A DNA stretch of 12,427 nucleotides. Source: Rhodospirillaceae bacterium (lineage in GTDB: Bacteria; Pseudomonadota; Alphaproteobacteria; Rhodospirillales; Rhodospirillaceae). Below are positions 1 to 7,115 of the stretch, in pieces. The position numbers were made by a program, and so were the translations under genes. Each line of letters starts with the position of its first letter. Position 1 is the stretch's first letter. The DNA lies in NCBI GenBank assembly GCA_016937315.1, contig JAFGWD010000020.1, positions 1 through 12,427 of the forward strand, read 5' to 3'. The notes beneath the pieces are model-generated. The model ran no database searches. It saw nothing but the letters and a program-made list of their open reading frames with translations, and was not told the origin of the DNA.

Positions 1-893
1 AAATGCGGCACCAATGGGGTGATGCGGACCTCGTTTTTGTGACCACCAACACCTTTGGCCTTAGCCTTGGTATATTGCGGCGACTTGGCCTACTCCGCGC
101 ACAGGTGGTGTTTCTGGCCATGGGATTGGTGGAACCGACCACCCCACGCCGCTGGCGATCCGTATTCCGTTGGGCGCTGGCCGACACCCACGTCCTCGCA
201 CTGGCCCAAACCGATGCACGGATTCTGACAGAAACTCTGCACCGTAACGTACCGTATCTGCCGTTTGGCGTGGATCACCAATTCTGGACCCCAGCGGCAG
301 AAACCGATGATGATGGATACGTACTGAGTGTTGGTAATGATCGTCATCGCGACTATGCCACCCTGCTCACTGCATGGAGGGCCGACTTCCCACCGCTAAA
401 AATCGTCACCCGCCTACCGGTACACAGCGACGCCGCCAACGTGGAAATTCTGCACGGCGACTGGCATATGCAAAGCTTCAGCGACAGCGCAATCCGCGAC
501 CTGATCCATCGCGCTCGCCTGATCGTGCTGCCCATAACCAACACCGTACAACCTTCTGGACAAAGCGCGGCTCTGCAGGCTATGGCCTGCGGCAAAGCGG
601 TGGTTCTGACCGATTACCCCGGCCTGTGGAACCGCGAAGTAATGCGTGACGGCGAAACCTGCCTCCTTGCTGGTGCTCCGCGTTCCGCCGAAGACCTCGC
701 CCAAGCCATCACCCGCACACTGAACGACCCCAACCTCGCACCACAAATTGGGCGCAATGGCCGCACCGTAGTCGAGAACCACCTGAACTGTAGGATTATG
801 GCCGACCATCTGCGCCATCATATGGAAACCGCACTCGGGCGATCCCTTCTCGGTACGTCCCCCTGCCTGCGACAGAAAAGTGACGCGACATGA
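1..893 (+). CDS. Glycosyltransferase, GT4-like (5' end cut by window)
   Basis: Probable cytoplasmic GT-B glycosyltransferase that adds a sugar from an activated donor to a growing surface glycan. The frame is open to the left edge. The first ATG (position 3) falls inside what looks like the N-terminal Rossmann domain, because 296 residues is short for this fold (usually 350-400), so the true start is probably upstream. Counting from that ATG, the C-terminal domain begins near residue 105 (YVLSVGNDRHRDY). The donor-site region is at residues 182-205, with PSGQS and LQAMACG followed by VVLTDYPG. The usual EX7E pair is degenerate: Gln192 stands where the second Glu normally sits and Pro184 at the first, although the surrounding AMACG signature is intact. 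Its stop overlaps the next start (ATGA, 890-893). Sugar specificity cannot be read from the sequence. Confidence 0.85.
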   Translation, partial: MRHQWGDADLVFVTTNTFGLSLGILRRLGLLRAQVVFLAMGLVEPTTPRRWRSVFRWALADTHVLALAQTDARILTETLHRNVPYLPFGVDHQFWTPAAETDDDGYVLSVGNDRHRDYATLLTAWRADFPPLKIVTRLPVHSDAANVEILHGDWHMQSFSDSAIRDLIHRARLIVLPITNTVQPSGQSAALQAMACGKAVVLTDYPGLWNREVMRDGETCLLAGAPRSAEDLAQAITRTLNDPNLAPQIGRNGRTVVENHLNCRIMADHLRHHMETALGRSLLGTSPCLRQKSDAT

Positions 894-1912
894 AGCTTGC
901 TATCGGCTACCATATTCAAGATGGCCCCTGGGGCGGCGGCAACAACTTTGCCCGCTCTCTCGCCGAAGCCGCAACCGCACGCGGCGACCACGTGGTCTTT
1001 GACCTCGCCGATGATGACATCGACCTCATCTTGTTGACCGACCCCCGCGCCCACAGTCCTAGCGTCTCGTTTGGTCCGGGAGCAATCTTGCGCTATCTAA
1101 TCAGCCGCAATCGCCGTGCCATTGTCGTCCATCGCATCAACGAATGTGATGAACGTAAGGGCACCCACAACATGAACCACCTGTTGTGGCGCGGAAATTA
1201 TGCCGCCGACCACACGGTGTTCATTGCCTCGTGGCTGAGAGACCTCGCGGTTTATCAAAAAGACACCGCGTCCACCGTCATCTTGAACGGCGGAGATACC
1301 CGCCTGTTCCACCCTGGCAGCAATCCATCATGGAATGGGACCGAACCGCTACGCTTTGTCACCCACCACTGGGGTGGCAACCGACTAAAGGGGTTCGATG
1401 TCTATGAAGCCCTTGACCGCATGCTGGCAGAACCAGAATGGAAGGGCCGTATCGACTTCACCTATATCGGCAACCTGCCGCAAGGCTTTGCCTTTGCCAA
1501 CGCCCACCATGTCACCCCCCTGAGCGGCCCGCCGCTGGTGAAAGAACTGACCCGCCATCACGCCTACATCACCGGTTCGATCAATGAGCCAGCGGGCATG
1601 CACCACGTAGAAGGTGCCCTGTGCGGCCTGCCCCTTCTTTACCGAAAAAGTGGAGCCCTGCCCGAATACTGCGCCAGCTTCGGGTTTGGTTTTAACTCCG
1701 CTGATGAAGTCCCGGCCTTGATCCATCGCATGATGTCAGAATATTCTGGTCTACGTGCAGCCATGGCCAATTACCAAAACACCGCCGAGCGCATGTCGGC
1801 TGAATACCTTCGCCTGTTTGACTCGCTTCTAGCCGACCGTGAAGCGGTCCTCGCCCGCCGCCGCCTGTGGCGGAATCCATGGCTGGTCTTACGCAACCAA
1901 ATCCCGTTCTAG
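890..1912 (+). CDS. Glycosyltransferase, GT4-like
   Basis: Probable GT-B glycosyltransferase of 340 residues. The N-terminus has a glycine-rich loop (GPWGGGNNFARSL, residues 12-24) of the kind that opens the first Rossmann domain of GT4 enzymes. It is followed by the HRINECDERKGT segment (81-92), which I recognise from a group of cluster-encoded glycosyltransferases, and by an inter-domain linker ending in NGGDTRLFHP (133-142). The donor-site EX7E motif is present as Glu233 and Glu241 in NEPAGMHHVEGALCG, with GLPLLYRKSGALPEY after it, where GT4 enzymes usually have the segment following the motif. The start overlaps the preceding stop (ATGA) and has no strong ribosome binding site, so coupled translation is likely. 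The stop lies 10 bases before the next gene. Donor and acceptor are unknown. Confidence 0.85.
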   Translation: MKLAIGYHIQDGPWGGGNNFARSLAEAATARGDHVVFDLADDDIDLILLTDPRAHSPSVSFGPGAILRYLISRNRRAIVVHRINECDERKGTHNMNHLLWRGNYAADHTVFIASWLRDLAVYQKDTASTVILNGGDTRLFHPGSNPSWNGTEPLRFVTHHWGGNRLKGFDVYEALDRMLAEPEWKGRIDFTYIGNLPQGFAFANAHHVTPLSGPPLVKELTRHHAYITGSINEPAGMHHVEGALCGLPLLYRKSGALPEYCASFGFGFNSADEVPALIHRMMSEYSGLRAAMANYQNTAERMSAEYLRLFDSLLADREAVLARRRLWRNPWLVLRNQIPF

Positions 1913-1915
1913 GAG
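1911..1915 (+). promoter_or_regulatory. Ribosome binding site deciding a TTG start
   Basis: AGGAG lies 7 bases before TTG at 1923, the ideal spacing, and overlaps the stop codon of the upstream glycosyltransferase gene. The nearest in-frame ATG (1938) would be 22 bases away, so the TTG is preferred. Confidence 0.65.
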
Positions 1916-1922
1916 ACCGACC

Positions 1923-2729
1923 TTGCGCAAAGACTACATGGTCGCCACCGATTCCGAGACCGATGAAACTGGCTTTGTCGAAGCGCACTGGACCAAAGTT
2001 TGGGAACAGGAAGGCGGACCACAAGGCCGAATCGACCGCATCAGCAGACAAAACGAATACCGCTTGATGGCACCGCACCTGAAGACCTTGCCGCAAGGAT
2101 CACGAATTCTAGATGGCGGCTGTGGCCTTGGCGACTGGGTGATGGCCTTAAACCGTGATGGCTTCTCCACCGTCGGCCTCGACTTAAGCCGCAAAACCGT
2201 GGCGCAATTGCAAAGCCGCTTCCCTGAAACGGAATTCGCCGCTGGTGATATCCGCGCCACCGACTTCGCCGATGAAAGCTTCGATGCCTATTTCTCGTGG
2301 GGGGTGTTTGAGCACTTCGAAAATGGGCCACAAGACTGCATCCGCGAAGCACGACGCATCCTGAAACCCGGAGGCCTACTCTTTGTCTCCGTCCCAATGG
2401 ATAACTTCCGGCACGCCATTCGCGGCACATTCGCCCGCCCACAACCGATTTCCGGCACCTTGCGGTTCTATCAGTACCGCTTCACACGAGCAGAACTGGC
2501 GCAAGAGCTTTCCCTCGGCGGTTTTGATGTCACAGCTGTCCATCCGATTCATAAGCGGCAAGGCGTGCTGCGCCACCTTCACCATGAATTCGGCCTCCCC
2601 TATAGCTGGCTCCTCACCCGCGGGCTGGCAGCGGTTCTGGCCCCCTTCATCCCCGGCACTTGCATTGCCCACATGGTCCTTGCCATCGCCCGCAAGCCCG
2701 TGACCACAAGCGCTGGAGTTCCGGCATGA
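1923..2729 (+). CDS. Class I SAM-dependent methyltransferase
   Basis: A cytoplasmic methyltransferase of 268 residues that probably methylates a sugar or glycan intermediate of this cluster. Motif I is ILDGGCGLG (residues 62-70), the SAM-binding loop. The acidic end of strand 2 is VGLDLS (84-89), AAGDI is at 106-110, and the motif IV region reads FSWGVFEHF (124-132). LKPGGLLFVSVP (147-158) is the post-motif strand typical of the Methyltransf_11 type. The FYQYRFTRAEL segment (182-192) recurs in methyltransferases of polysaccharide clusters. I chose TTG at 1923 because AGGAG sits 7 bases upstream. An ATG at 1938 (5 residues shorter) is the alternative, and an ATG at 1839 would overlap the preceding gene by 74 bases without adding recognisable domain. 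The stop overlaps the next start (ATGA). Substrate and methylated atom are unknown. Confidence 0.85.
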   Translation: MRKDYMVATDSETDETGFVEAHWTKVWEQEGGPQGRIDRISRQNEYRLMAPHLKTLPQGSRILDGGCGLGDWVMALNRDGFSTVGLDLSRKTVAQLQSRFPETEFAAGDIRATDFADESFDAYFSWGVFEHFENGPQDCIREARRILKPGGLLFVSVPMDNFRHAIRGTFARPQPISGTLRFYQYRFTRAELAQELSLGGFDVTAVHPIHKRQGVLRHLHHEFGLPYSWLLTRGLAAVLAPFIPGTCIAHMVLAIARKPVTTSAGVPA

Positions 2730-3733
2730 CCACATCACCTAAAAAAGCCTTGATTTTCGGCATCTCCGGTCAGGACGGTGGCTTTCTCGCCCGTCTGCTA
2801 TTGGACAAAGGTTACATCGTCCATGGCACATCTCGAGATGCCGAATCTGGCCGGTTCTCCTCCCTGTCCGCGCTCGGCATATTGGATCAAGTGACGGTCC
2901 ATTCCACCGCCCTCAACGATTTCCGCAGCGTCTTACAAACCATCACCAGGGTTGAACCGAACGAGATCTACAATCTGTCTGGTCAAAGCTCGGTCGGCCT
3001 GTCCTTCCAACAACCTGTGGAGACCTTGGAAAGCATCGCTTCGGCCACCTTAACCGTCTTGGAAGTCTTGCGATTCTTGGGTGCGCCGTGCCGGTTTTAT
3101 AATGCGGGATCATCGGAATGTTTCGGCAACACCGATGGAACCGCCGCCGACGAGACCTCCCCTTTCCAACCACGCAGTCCCTACGCGGTAGCCAAATCCA
3201 CCGCTTTCTGGGAGGTCGCCAATTACCGCGACAGCTATGGCCTCTATGCATGCTCAGGCATTCTCTTCAATCATGAATCACCCTTGCGCCCAAGTCGCTT
3301 TGTCACCCGTAAAATCGCCGCCGCCGCCGCACGAATTGCCCGCGATGGCCATGGTGAAGTCACTCTCGGCGACTTATCGGTACGCCGCGACTGGGGCTGG
3401 GCGCCGGAATACGTAGAAGCCATGTGGGCGATGCTGCAACAGCCCGAGCCGGAAGACTTCGTCATTGCCACCGGCGAGGCCAACCCCCTGCAAGACTTCG
3501 TGTCCACCGCCTTCGCCAGTCAAGGTTTGGACTGGCGGGCCCACGTCAAGGTTGATCCAGCCTTCTTCCGACCATCCGAACTGCGCTGCGGATTTGGCGA
3601 TGCGAGCAAAGCCAAACAGAAACTCGGCTGGACCGCCCGTACCCGCATGCACCAGATCGCTGAACGAATGACCGCGGCCGAATGCGCCCGCCTGGATAAC
3701 ATGCCTCTGACGGAATGGCTTGCCCGATGCTGA
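2726..3733 (+). CDS. Divergent GDP-mannose 4,6-dehydratase paralogue
   Basis: A short-chain dehydrogenase/reductase of the GDP-mannose 4,6-dehydratase family (335 residues), expected to convert a GDP-hexose, or a related GDP-sugar, to its 4-keto-6-deoxy form. The NADP-binding GISGQDG is at residues 12-18. The catalytic set is Ser130 and Glu131 of SSECFG with Tyr153 and Lys157 of YAVAK. The family signature FNHESP (180-185) followed by FVTRKI, and the later RDWGWAPEYVEAMW, match canonical enzymes closely. Retention of the Glu argues for dehydratase rather than plain reductase activity. It differs from the canonical copy at 11847 in two places: the RRSSSFNTGR loop is absent (GTSRDAESGRFSS at 34-46 instead), and LAAQSHV is LSGQSSV (84-90). 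GGAG at 2715-2718 lies 7 bases before this ATG. An upstream in-frame ATG at 2660 would overlap the methyltransferase heavily. Alternatives are a GDP-mannoheptose dehydratase or a dehydratase feeding GDP-rhamnose or perosamine. Confidence 0.85.
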   Translation: MTTSPKKALIFGISGQDGGFLARLLLDKGYIVHGTSRDAESGRFSSLSALGILDQVTVHSTALNDFRSVLQTITRVEPNEIYNLSGQSSVGLSFQQPVETLESIASATLTVLEVLRFLGAPCRFYNAGSSECFGNTDGTAADETSPFQPRSPYAVAKSTAFWEVANYRDSYGLYACSGILFNHESPLRPSRFVTRKIAAAAARIARDGHGEVTLGDLSVRRDWGWAPEYVEAMWAMLQQPEPEDFVIATGEANPLQDFVSTAFASQGLDWRAHVKVDPAFFRPSELRCGFGDASKAKQKLGWTARTRMHQIAERMTAAECARLDNMPLTEWLARC

Positions 3734-4842
3734 AAGACCTACTGCGCCCCTGGAAATTCCGTGCCACATGCCTGCCATGGCGGATCGCTGCTGCCTCAGG
3801 CCTGTGGCAAGGAGAAGGCCCGCCTGTGCAATTTGTGACCGAGAAAGCTGACTGGTCCATCCGTTGGGATGGAGAACACATTCGTGACACCATCAACGCC
3901 ATAACCGGCACAAATGTAATTGCAACCACCGCTGCGCCACAAAGCCTAACCAGACGCGTGGTGCATTTCGGATCTCAGTACATGTGGCTGGACTGGGGCC
4001 AGCACATGGCAAGTCATAATCAATACGTTGCAACATTCTTCCACGGCAAAGCCGAGGACGGTCCAGAGGTTTCTGCCCATATTGATCGATTCCTCAGCAG
4101 TGTCCCACGTTTGTCACGCGTAATAACTGCAGCAAGCCTTATTGAAAAACGCCTCTTGGAATGGGGGGTCCCGGCGGGAAAACTCGTCCGCATACCCATT
4201 GGAGTGGATACACAGACCTTTAGCCCGCCAACAGCGAAACAACGCGCAACAGCTCGCTCCCGTTTTGGCCTAATGGATGACCAAGTGGTGGTCGGTTCGT
4301 TCCAGAAAGACGGCATTGGCTGGGGCGACGGTATGGAACCGAAGCGGATCAAAGGACCCGATGTACTCGTCGATGCGGTGATCAAACTTGCTCAGCACCG
4401 CCCCGTAACCGTGTTTCTGACCGGACCGGCACGAGGGTACGTAAAGCGACGCCTGGAAGCAGCGGAAATCCCGTTCGTACATACCTACGTCAAGAATCAT
4501 ATGGATCTGGTGAACTGTTACCATGCTCTTGACCTGTATTTCGTCACATCACGAGAAGAGGGTGGGCCGAAAGGTATCATGGAGGGTATGGCCACCGGCG
4601 TTCCCGTCGTGTCTACAAATGTCGGCATGGCCTCAGACCTCATCATTGATGGCATAACCGGCGGATTGACAGATTCCGAAAACGTGGATGGTTTGGTCCA
4701 GCGTGCGGCAGCACTATTAGAATTACCCGATAGGGCCAGCGCGTTGCGCATTGCCGCCCGCGAAGCCGTGATGGTCGCCGACTGGTCTGTGGTTGGCCGT
4801 GACCATTGGCTCAAGGTGTATCAACCCCTGTTACAGTCATGA
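3727..4842 (+). CDS. Glycosyltransferase family 4
   Basis: A GT-B retaining glycosyltransferase of 371 residues. The acceptor-side domain includes FGSQYMWLDWGQH (81-93) and ATFFHGK (102-108). The linker ends in RIPIGVDTQTFSP (155-167), the common GT4 junction with the C-terminal domain. The donor-site EX7E is clear: Glu278 and Glu286 in SREEGGPKGIMEGMATG, followed by VPVVSTNVGMASDLI. The EGGPKGIMEG form is typical of GT4 members in O-antigen and capsule clusters. The start overlaps the dehydratase stop by 7 bases. An in-frame ATG at 3715 would add only four residues and has no better ribosome binding site, so the choice is not firm. The stop overlaps the next start (ATGA). Sugar and linkage are unknown. 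Confidence 0.9.
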   Translation: MLKDLLRPWKFRATCLPWRIAAASGLWQGEGPPVQFVTEKADWSIRWDGEHIRDTINAITGTNVIATTAAPQSLTRRVVHFGSQYMWLDWGQHMASHNQYVATFFHGKAEDGPEVSAHIDRFLSSVPRLSRVITAASLIEKRLLEWGVPAGKLVRIPIGVDTQTFSPPTAKQRATARSRFGLMDDQVVVGSFQKDGIGWGDGMEPKRIKGPDVLVDAVIKLAQHRPVTVFLTGPARGYVKRRLEAAEIPFVHTYVKNHMDLVNCYHALDLYFVTSREEGGPKGIMEGMATGVPVVSTNVGMASDLIIDGITGGLTDSENVDGLVQRAAALLELPDRASALRIAAREAVMVADWSVVGRDHWLKVYQPLLQS

Positions 4843-7115
4843 ACTCTGGAATCCTGCGTGATCCCCTACTGAAAGGCCTGCTACGCAGTGCATGGCGAAG
4901 CACTCTGCTGGCCCACACCCTTGTCACAACGCCCTTTTCCGGGGACACGGGGGCTGCGCGTGTATTTTATGGTGGCGCACGCTCGGGCAACATCGGCGGG
5001 CCACTGGTCAAGGTCAAGCGACTACGGGAATACTTCCCTGAACATCGCTGGGACTACAATCTGGTCTACACTCTATCCAACGCGCCCTACCTGACGACCT
5101 GCGCCCTCAACCTCTTGCGCCTGCGCAAGATCCCGATCGTCCTGAACCAGAACGGCGTGTTTTATCCGGGCTGGTACAAAAATGACTGGAAAGGCATGAA
5201 TGCCGTGATGGCACGTGCCTATCACCGCGCCGATCATGTGTTCTGGCAAAGTCATTTCTGCCGCCGCGCTGCTGATCGCTTTCTCGGACCACGGCAAGGA
5301 TCGGGAGAAATCCTCTATAACGCCATCGATACTCAGAAATTTATCGCGGCCACAACACGACCTGAGCGCCCATTTACCTTTCTCGTTACCGGCAAAATCG
5401 GCAAGCATATGGCCTACCGGCTGGAAAGCACGGTGGCGGGACTGGCCTACGCCCGGAACGCTGGTCTGAGAGCCATTCTCAAGGTCTCCGGCAGCATAGA
5501 ATATGAAGCCCTTGTCAGCCTACGACACACCGCCCGCAGCGCCAGCATTGAGGATTATGTATCTTTTACAGGCCCTTATACCCAGGAAGAAGCCCCGGCG
5601 ATTTATGCTGCCGCCGATGCTTACGTCACCACAACCTATATGGACAATTGCCCCAATGCGGTGATTGAAGCCCTGTCCTGCGGCTTGCCGGTATTGTACT
5701 CGGCCAGTGGTGGTGTCCCAGAATTGGTCGGCGTTGAGGCCGGAATCGGCCTTGAGGTACCAGAGGACTGGGAAGCCACACATACCCCCGCAGCCGAGGC
5801 CATTGGCGATGGCATGCTCCGTATTGCCAATAATGCCTCAGCCATGGGACAGGTGGCACGGCAACGGGCCGTCGCCCAATTTGATATCCAAAACTGGATT
5901 GCCCGTCATCAGCAAGTCTTTCAGACCCTGCTGGAGACCAAATCCATCCCGGCCAGCCCATCCTTGCCTCGTCCGAATGCACGCCCGGTCCAGAACACCA
6001 AGGTCACCAGCACCGAATCTCACAATGACCCCCTGATCAAGACGTTGCTGCGACGCGGCTGGCGGACCACCCTTCTCGCCCATACCATCACGGCAGCGCC
6101 CCTATCTGGCCGGGGGAGTGAGCCAAAGGTATTTTATGGTGGTGCGCGTTCCGGCAACGTTGGTGGGCCTCTGGTCAAGGTCAAGCGTCTGCGAGAATAT
6201 TTTCCTGAACACTTATGGACCTACAATCTGGTCTATACCCTATCCAATGCCCCTTATCTGCCTGCGTCCGCTCTGGATTTTCTACGCCTGCGCAATATCC
6301 CCATCGTTCTCAACCAAAATGGCGTGTTCTATTCCGGCTGGTATAAAAACGACTGGCAGGGCATGAATGCCGTCATGGCACGTGCCTATCACCGCGCCAA
6401 TCACGTGTTCTGGCAAAGCCATTTCTGCCGCCGCGCCGCCGACCGTTTTCTCGGGCCACGACAAGGGGATGGTGAAGTCCTGTTCAATGCCATTGATACC
6501 CGGCGATTCTGTCCGCCGGAACACCACACCGAACGGCCCTTCACCTTTCTGATTACTGGCAAAATCGATGCCCACCTATCCTACCGTTTGGAAAGCACCA
6601 TCGCCGGCCTGGCTGCGGCCCACAACGCCGGACTAGACGCCCGCTTGGTCATCGCCGGATGGGTTGCTGAGTCTGCCCGCGTTGAGGCCCTGGCCGCCGC
6701 CAACCGTTTGGGTGTCGGTAAGGCCATCTCTTTTACCGGAGCCTATACACAAGAAGACGCGCCCGTCATTTATGGCGCTGCCGATGCTTATGTGATGACC
6801 AAATACCTCGATCCCTGCCCCAACACAGTACTGGAAGCCATGGCCTGTGGTTTGCCTGTCTTGTATTCAAACAGCGGAGGCGTTCCAGAGCTGGTTGGGC
6901 CTGACGCAGGAATCGGTCTCCCCGTACCCGAGGACTGGGAAACCATCCACATCCCATCCGCCGAAGCGATTGGGGCTGGCATGCTGGCTATGGCAAAGAC
7001 CACAAAGATCATGGGAATCGCCGCCCGGCAACGTGCCGTGGCCGAATTCGATATTATTCATTGGATTGACCGTCACCGTCAGGTGTTCCGGTCCCTTCTG
7101 GAGACCTGTCCGTGA
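4839..7115 (+). CDS. Tandem double glycosyltransferase (two fused GT4-like units)
   Basis: A 758-residue protein made of two homologous glycosyltransferase units, about residues 8-367 and 397-756. They are joined by a Pro/Ser/Thr-rich linker (about 368-396) and aligned throughout at an offset of exactly 389 residues. By eye the first 160 residues of the two units are about 80% identical. Shared landmarks are VFYGGARSGN (42 and 431), NLVYTLSNAPYL, VLNQNGVFY, HVFWQSHFCRRAADRFLGPR, and GGVPELVG in the C-terminal domain. The donor-site motif is D(x7)E rather than E(x7)E in both units: Asp269/Glu277 and Asp658/Glu666, followed by ALSCGLPVLYS or AMACGLPVLYS. Both units therefore look potentially active. 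A plausible role is adding two sugars in succession, or the same sugar twice, but one unit could be structural. The start (ATGA overlap) lacks a strong ribosome binding site. An in-frame ATG at 4806 would reach into the previous gene. Confidence 0.88.
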   Translation: MNSGILRDPLLKGLLRSAWRSTLLAHTLVTTPFSGDTGAARVFYGGARSGNIGGPLVKVKRLREYFPEHRWDYNLVYTLSNAPYLTTCALNLLRLRKIPIVLNQNGVFYPGWYKNDWKGMNAVMARAYHRADHVFWQSHFCRRAADRFLGPRQGSGEILYNAIDTQKFIAATTRPERPFTFLVTGKIGKHMAYRLESTVAGLAYARNAGLRAILKVSGSIEYEALVSLRHTARSASIEDYVSFTGPYTQEEAPAIYAAADAYVTTTYMDNCPNAVIEALSCGLPVLYSASGGVPELVGVEAGIGLEVPEDWEATHTPAAEAIGDGMLRIANNASAMGQVARQRAVAQFDIQNWIARHQQVFQTLLETKSIPASPSLPRPNARPVQNTKVTSTESHNDPLIKTLLRRGWRTTLLAHTITAAPLSGRGSEPKVFYGGARSGNVGGPLVKVKRLREYFPEHLWTYNLVYTLSNAPYLPASALDFLRLRNIPIVLNQNGVFYSGWYKNDWQGMNAVMARAYHRANHVFWQSHFCRRAADRFLGPRQGDGEVLFNAIDTRRFCPPEHHTERPFTFLITGKIDAHLSYRLESTIAGLAAAHNAGLDARLVIAGWVAESARVEALAAANRLGVGKAISFTGAYTQEDAPVIYGAADAYVMTKYLDPCPNTVLEAMACGLPVLYSNSGGVPELVGPDAGIGLPVPEDWETIHIPSAEAIGAGMLAMAKTTKIMGIAARQRAVAEFDIIHWIDRHRQVFRSLLETCP
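4860..5939 (+). repeat. Intragenic direct repeat, copy 1 (glycosyltransferase unit A)
   Basis: This 1080-bp segment is repeated 1167 bp downstream with no net insertion or deletion. The offset is the same at the first matching codons (4860 versus 6027), in the middle (5211 versus 6378) and at the last (5939 versus 7106). Identical runs reach 24 bp (5208-5231), but many third positions differ, so this is an old duplication and not an assembly echo. Confidence 0.9.
6027..7106 (+). repeat. Intragenic direct repeat, copy 2 (glycosyltransferase unit B)
   Basis: Second copy of the glycosyltransferase unit, in the same frame and orientation as the copy at 4860-5939. The two copies are separated by an 87-bp linker (5940-6026) that encodes a Pro/Ser/Thr-rich peptide and contains no stop codon. 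The block 6633-6722 is far more diverged from copy 1 than the rest. Confidence 0.9.

Noticed and set aside
3315..3330. Tandem GCC repeat in the dehydratase paralogue
   Set aside because: It encodes a short Ala run in a helix that is Ala-rich in this family; a triplet change would not shift the frame, so a phase-variation switch is unlikely.
4860..7106. The duplication as an assembly artefact
   Set aside because: The copies differ at many silent and replacement positions and contain a strongly diverged block, which a duplicated contig would not show.
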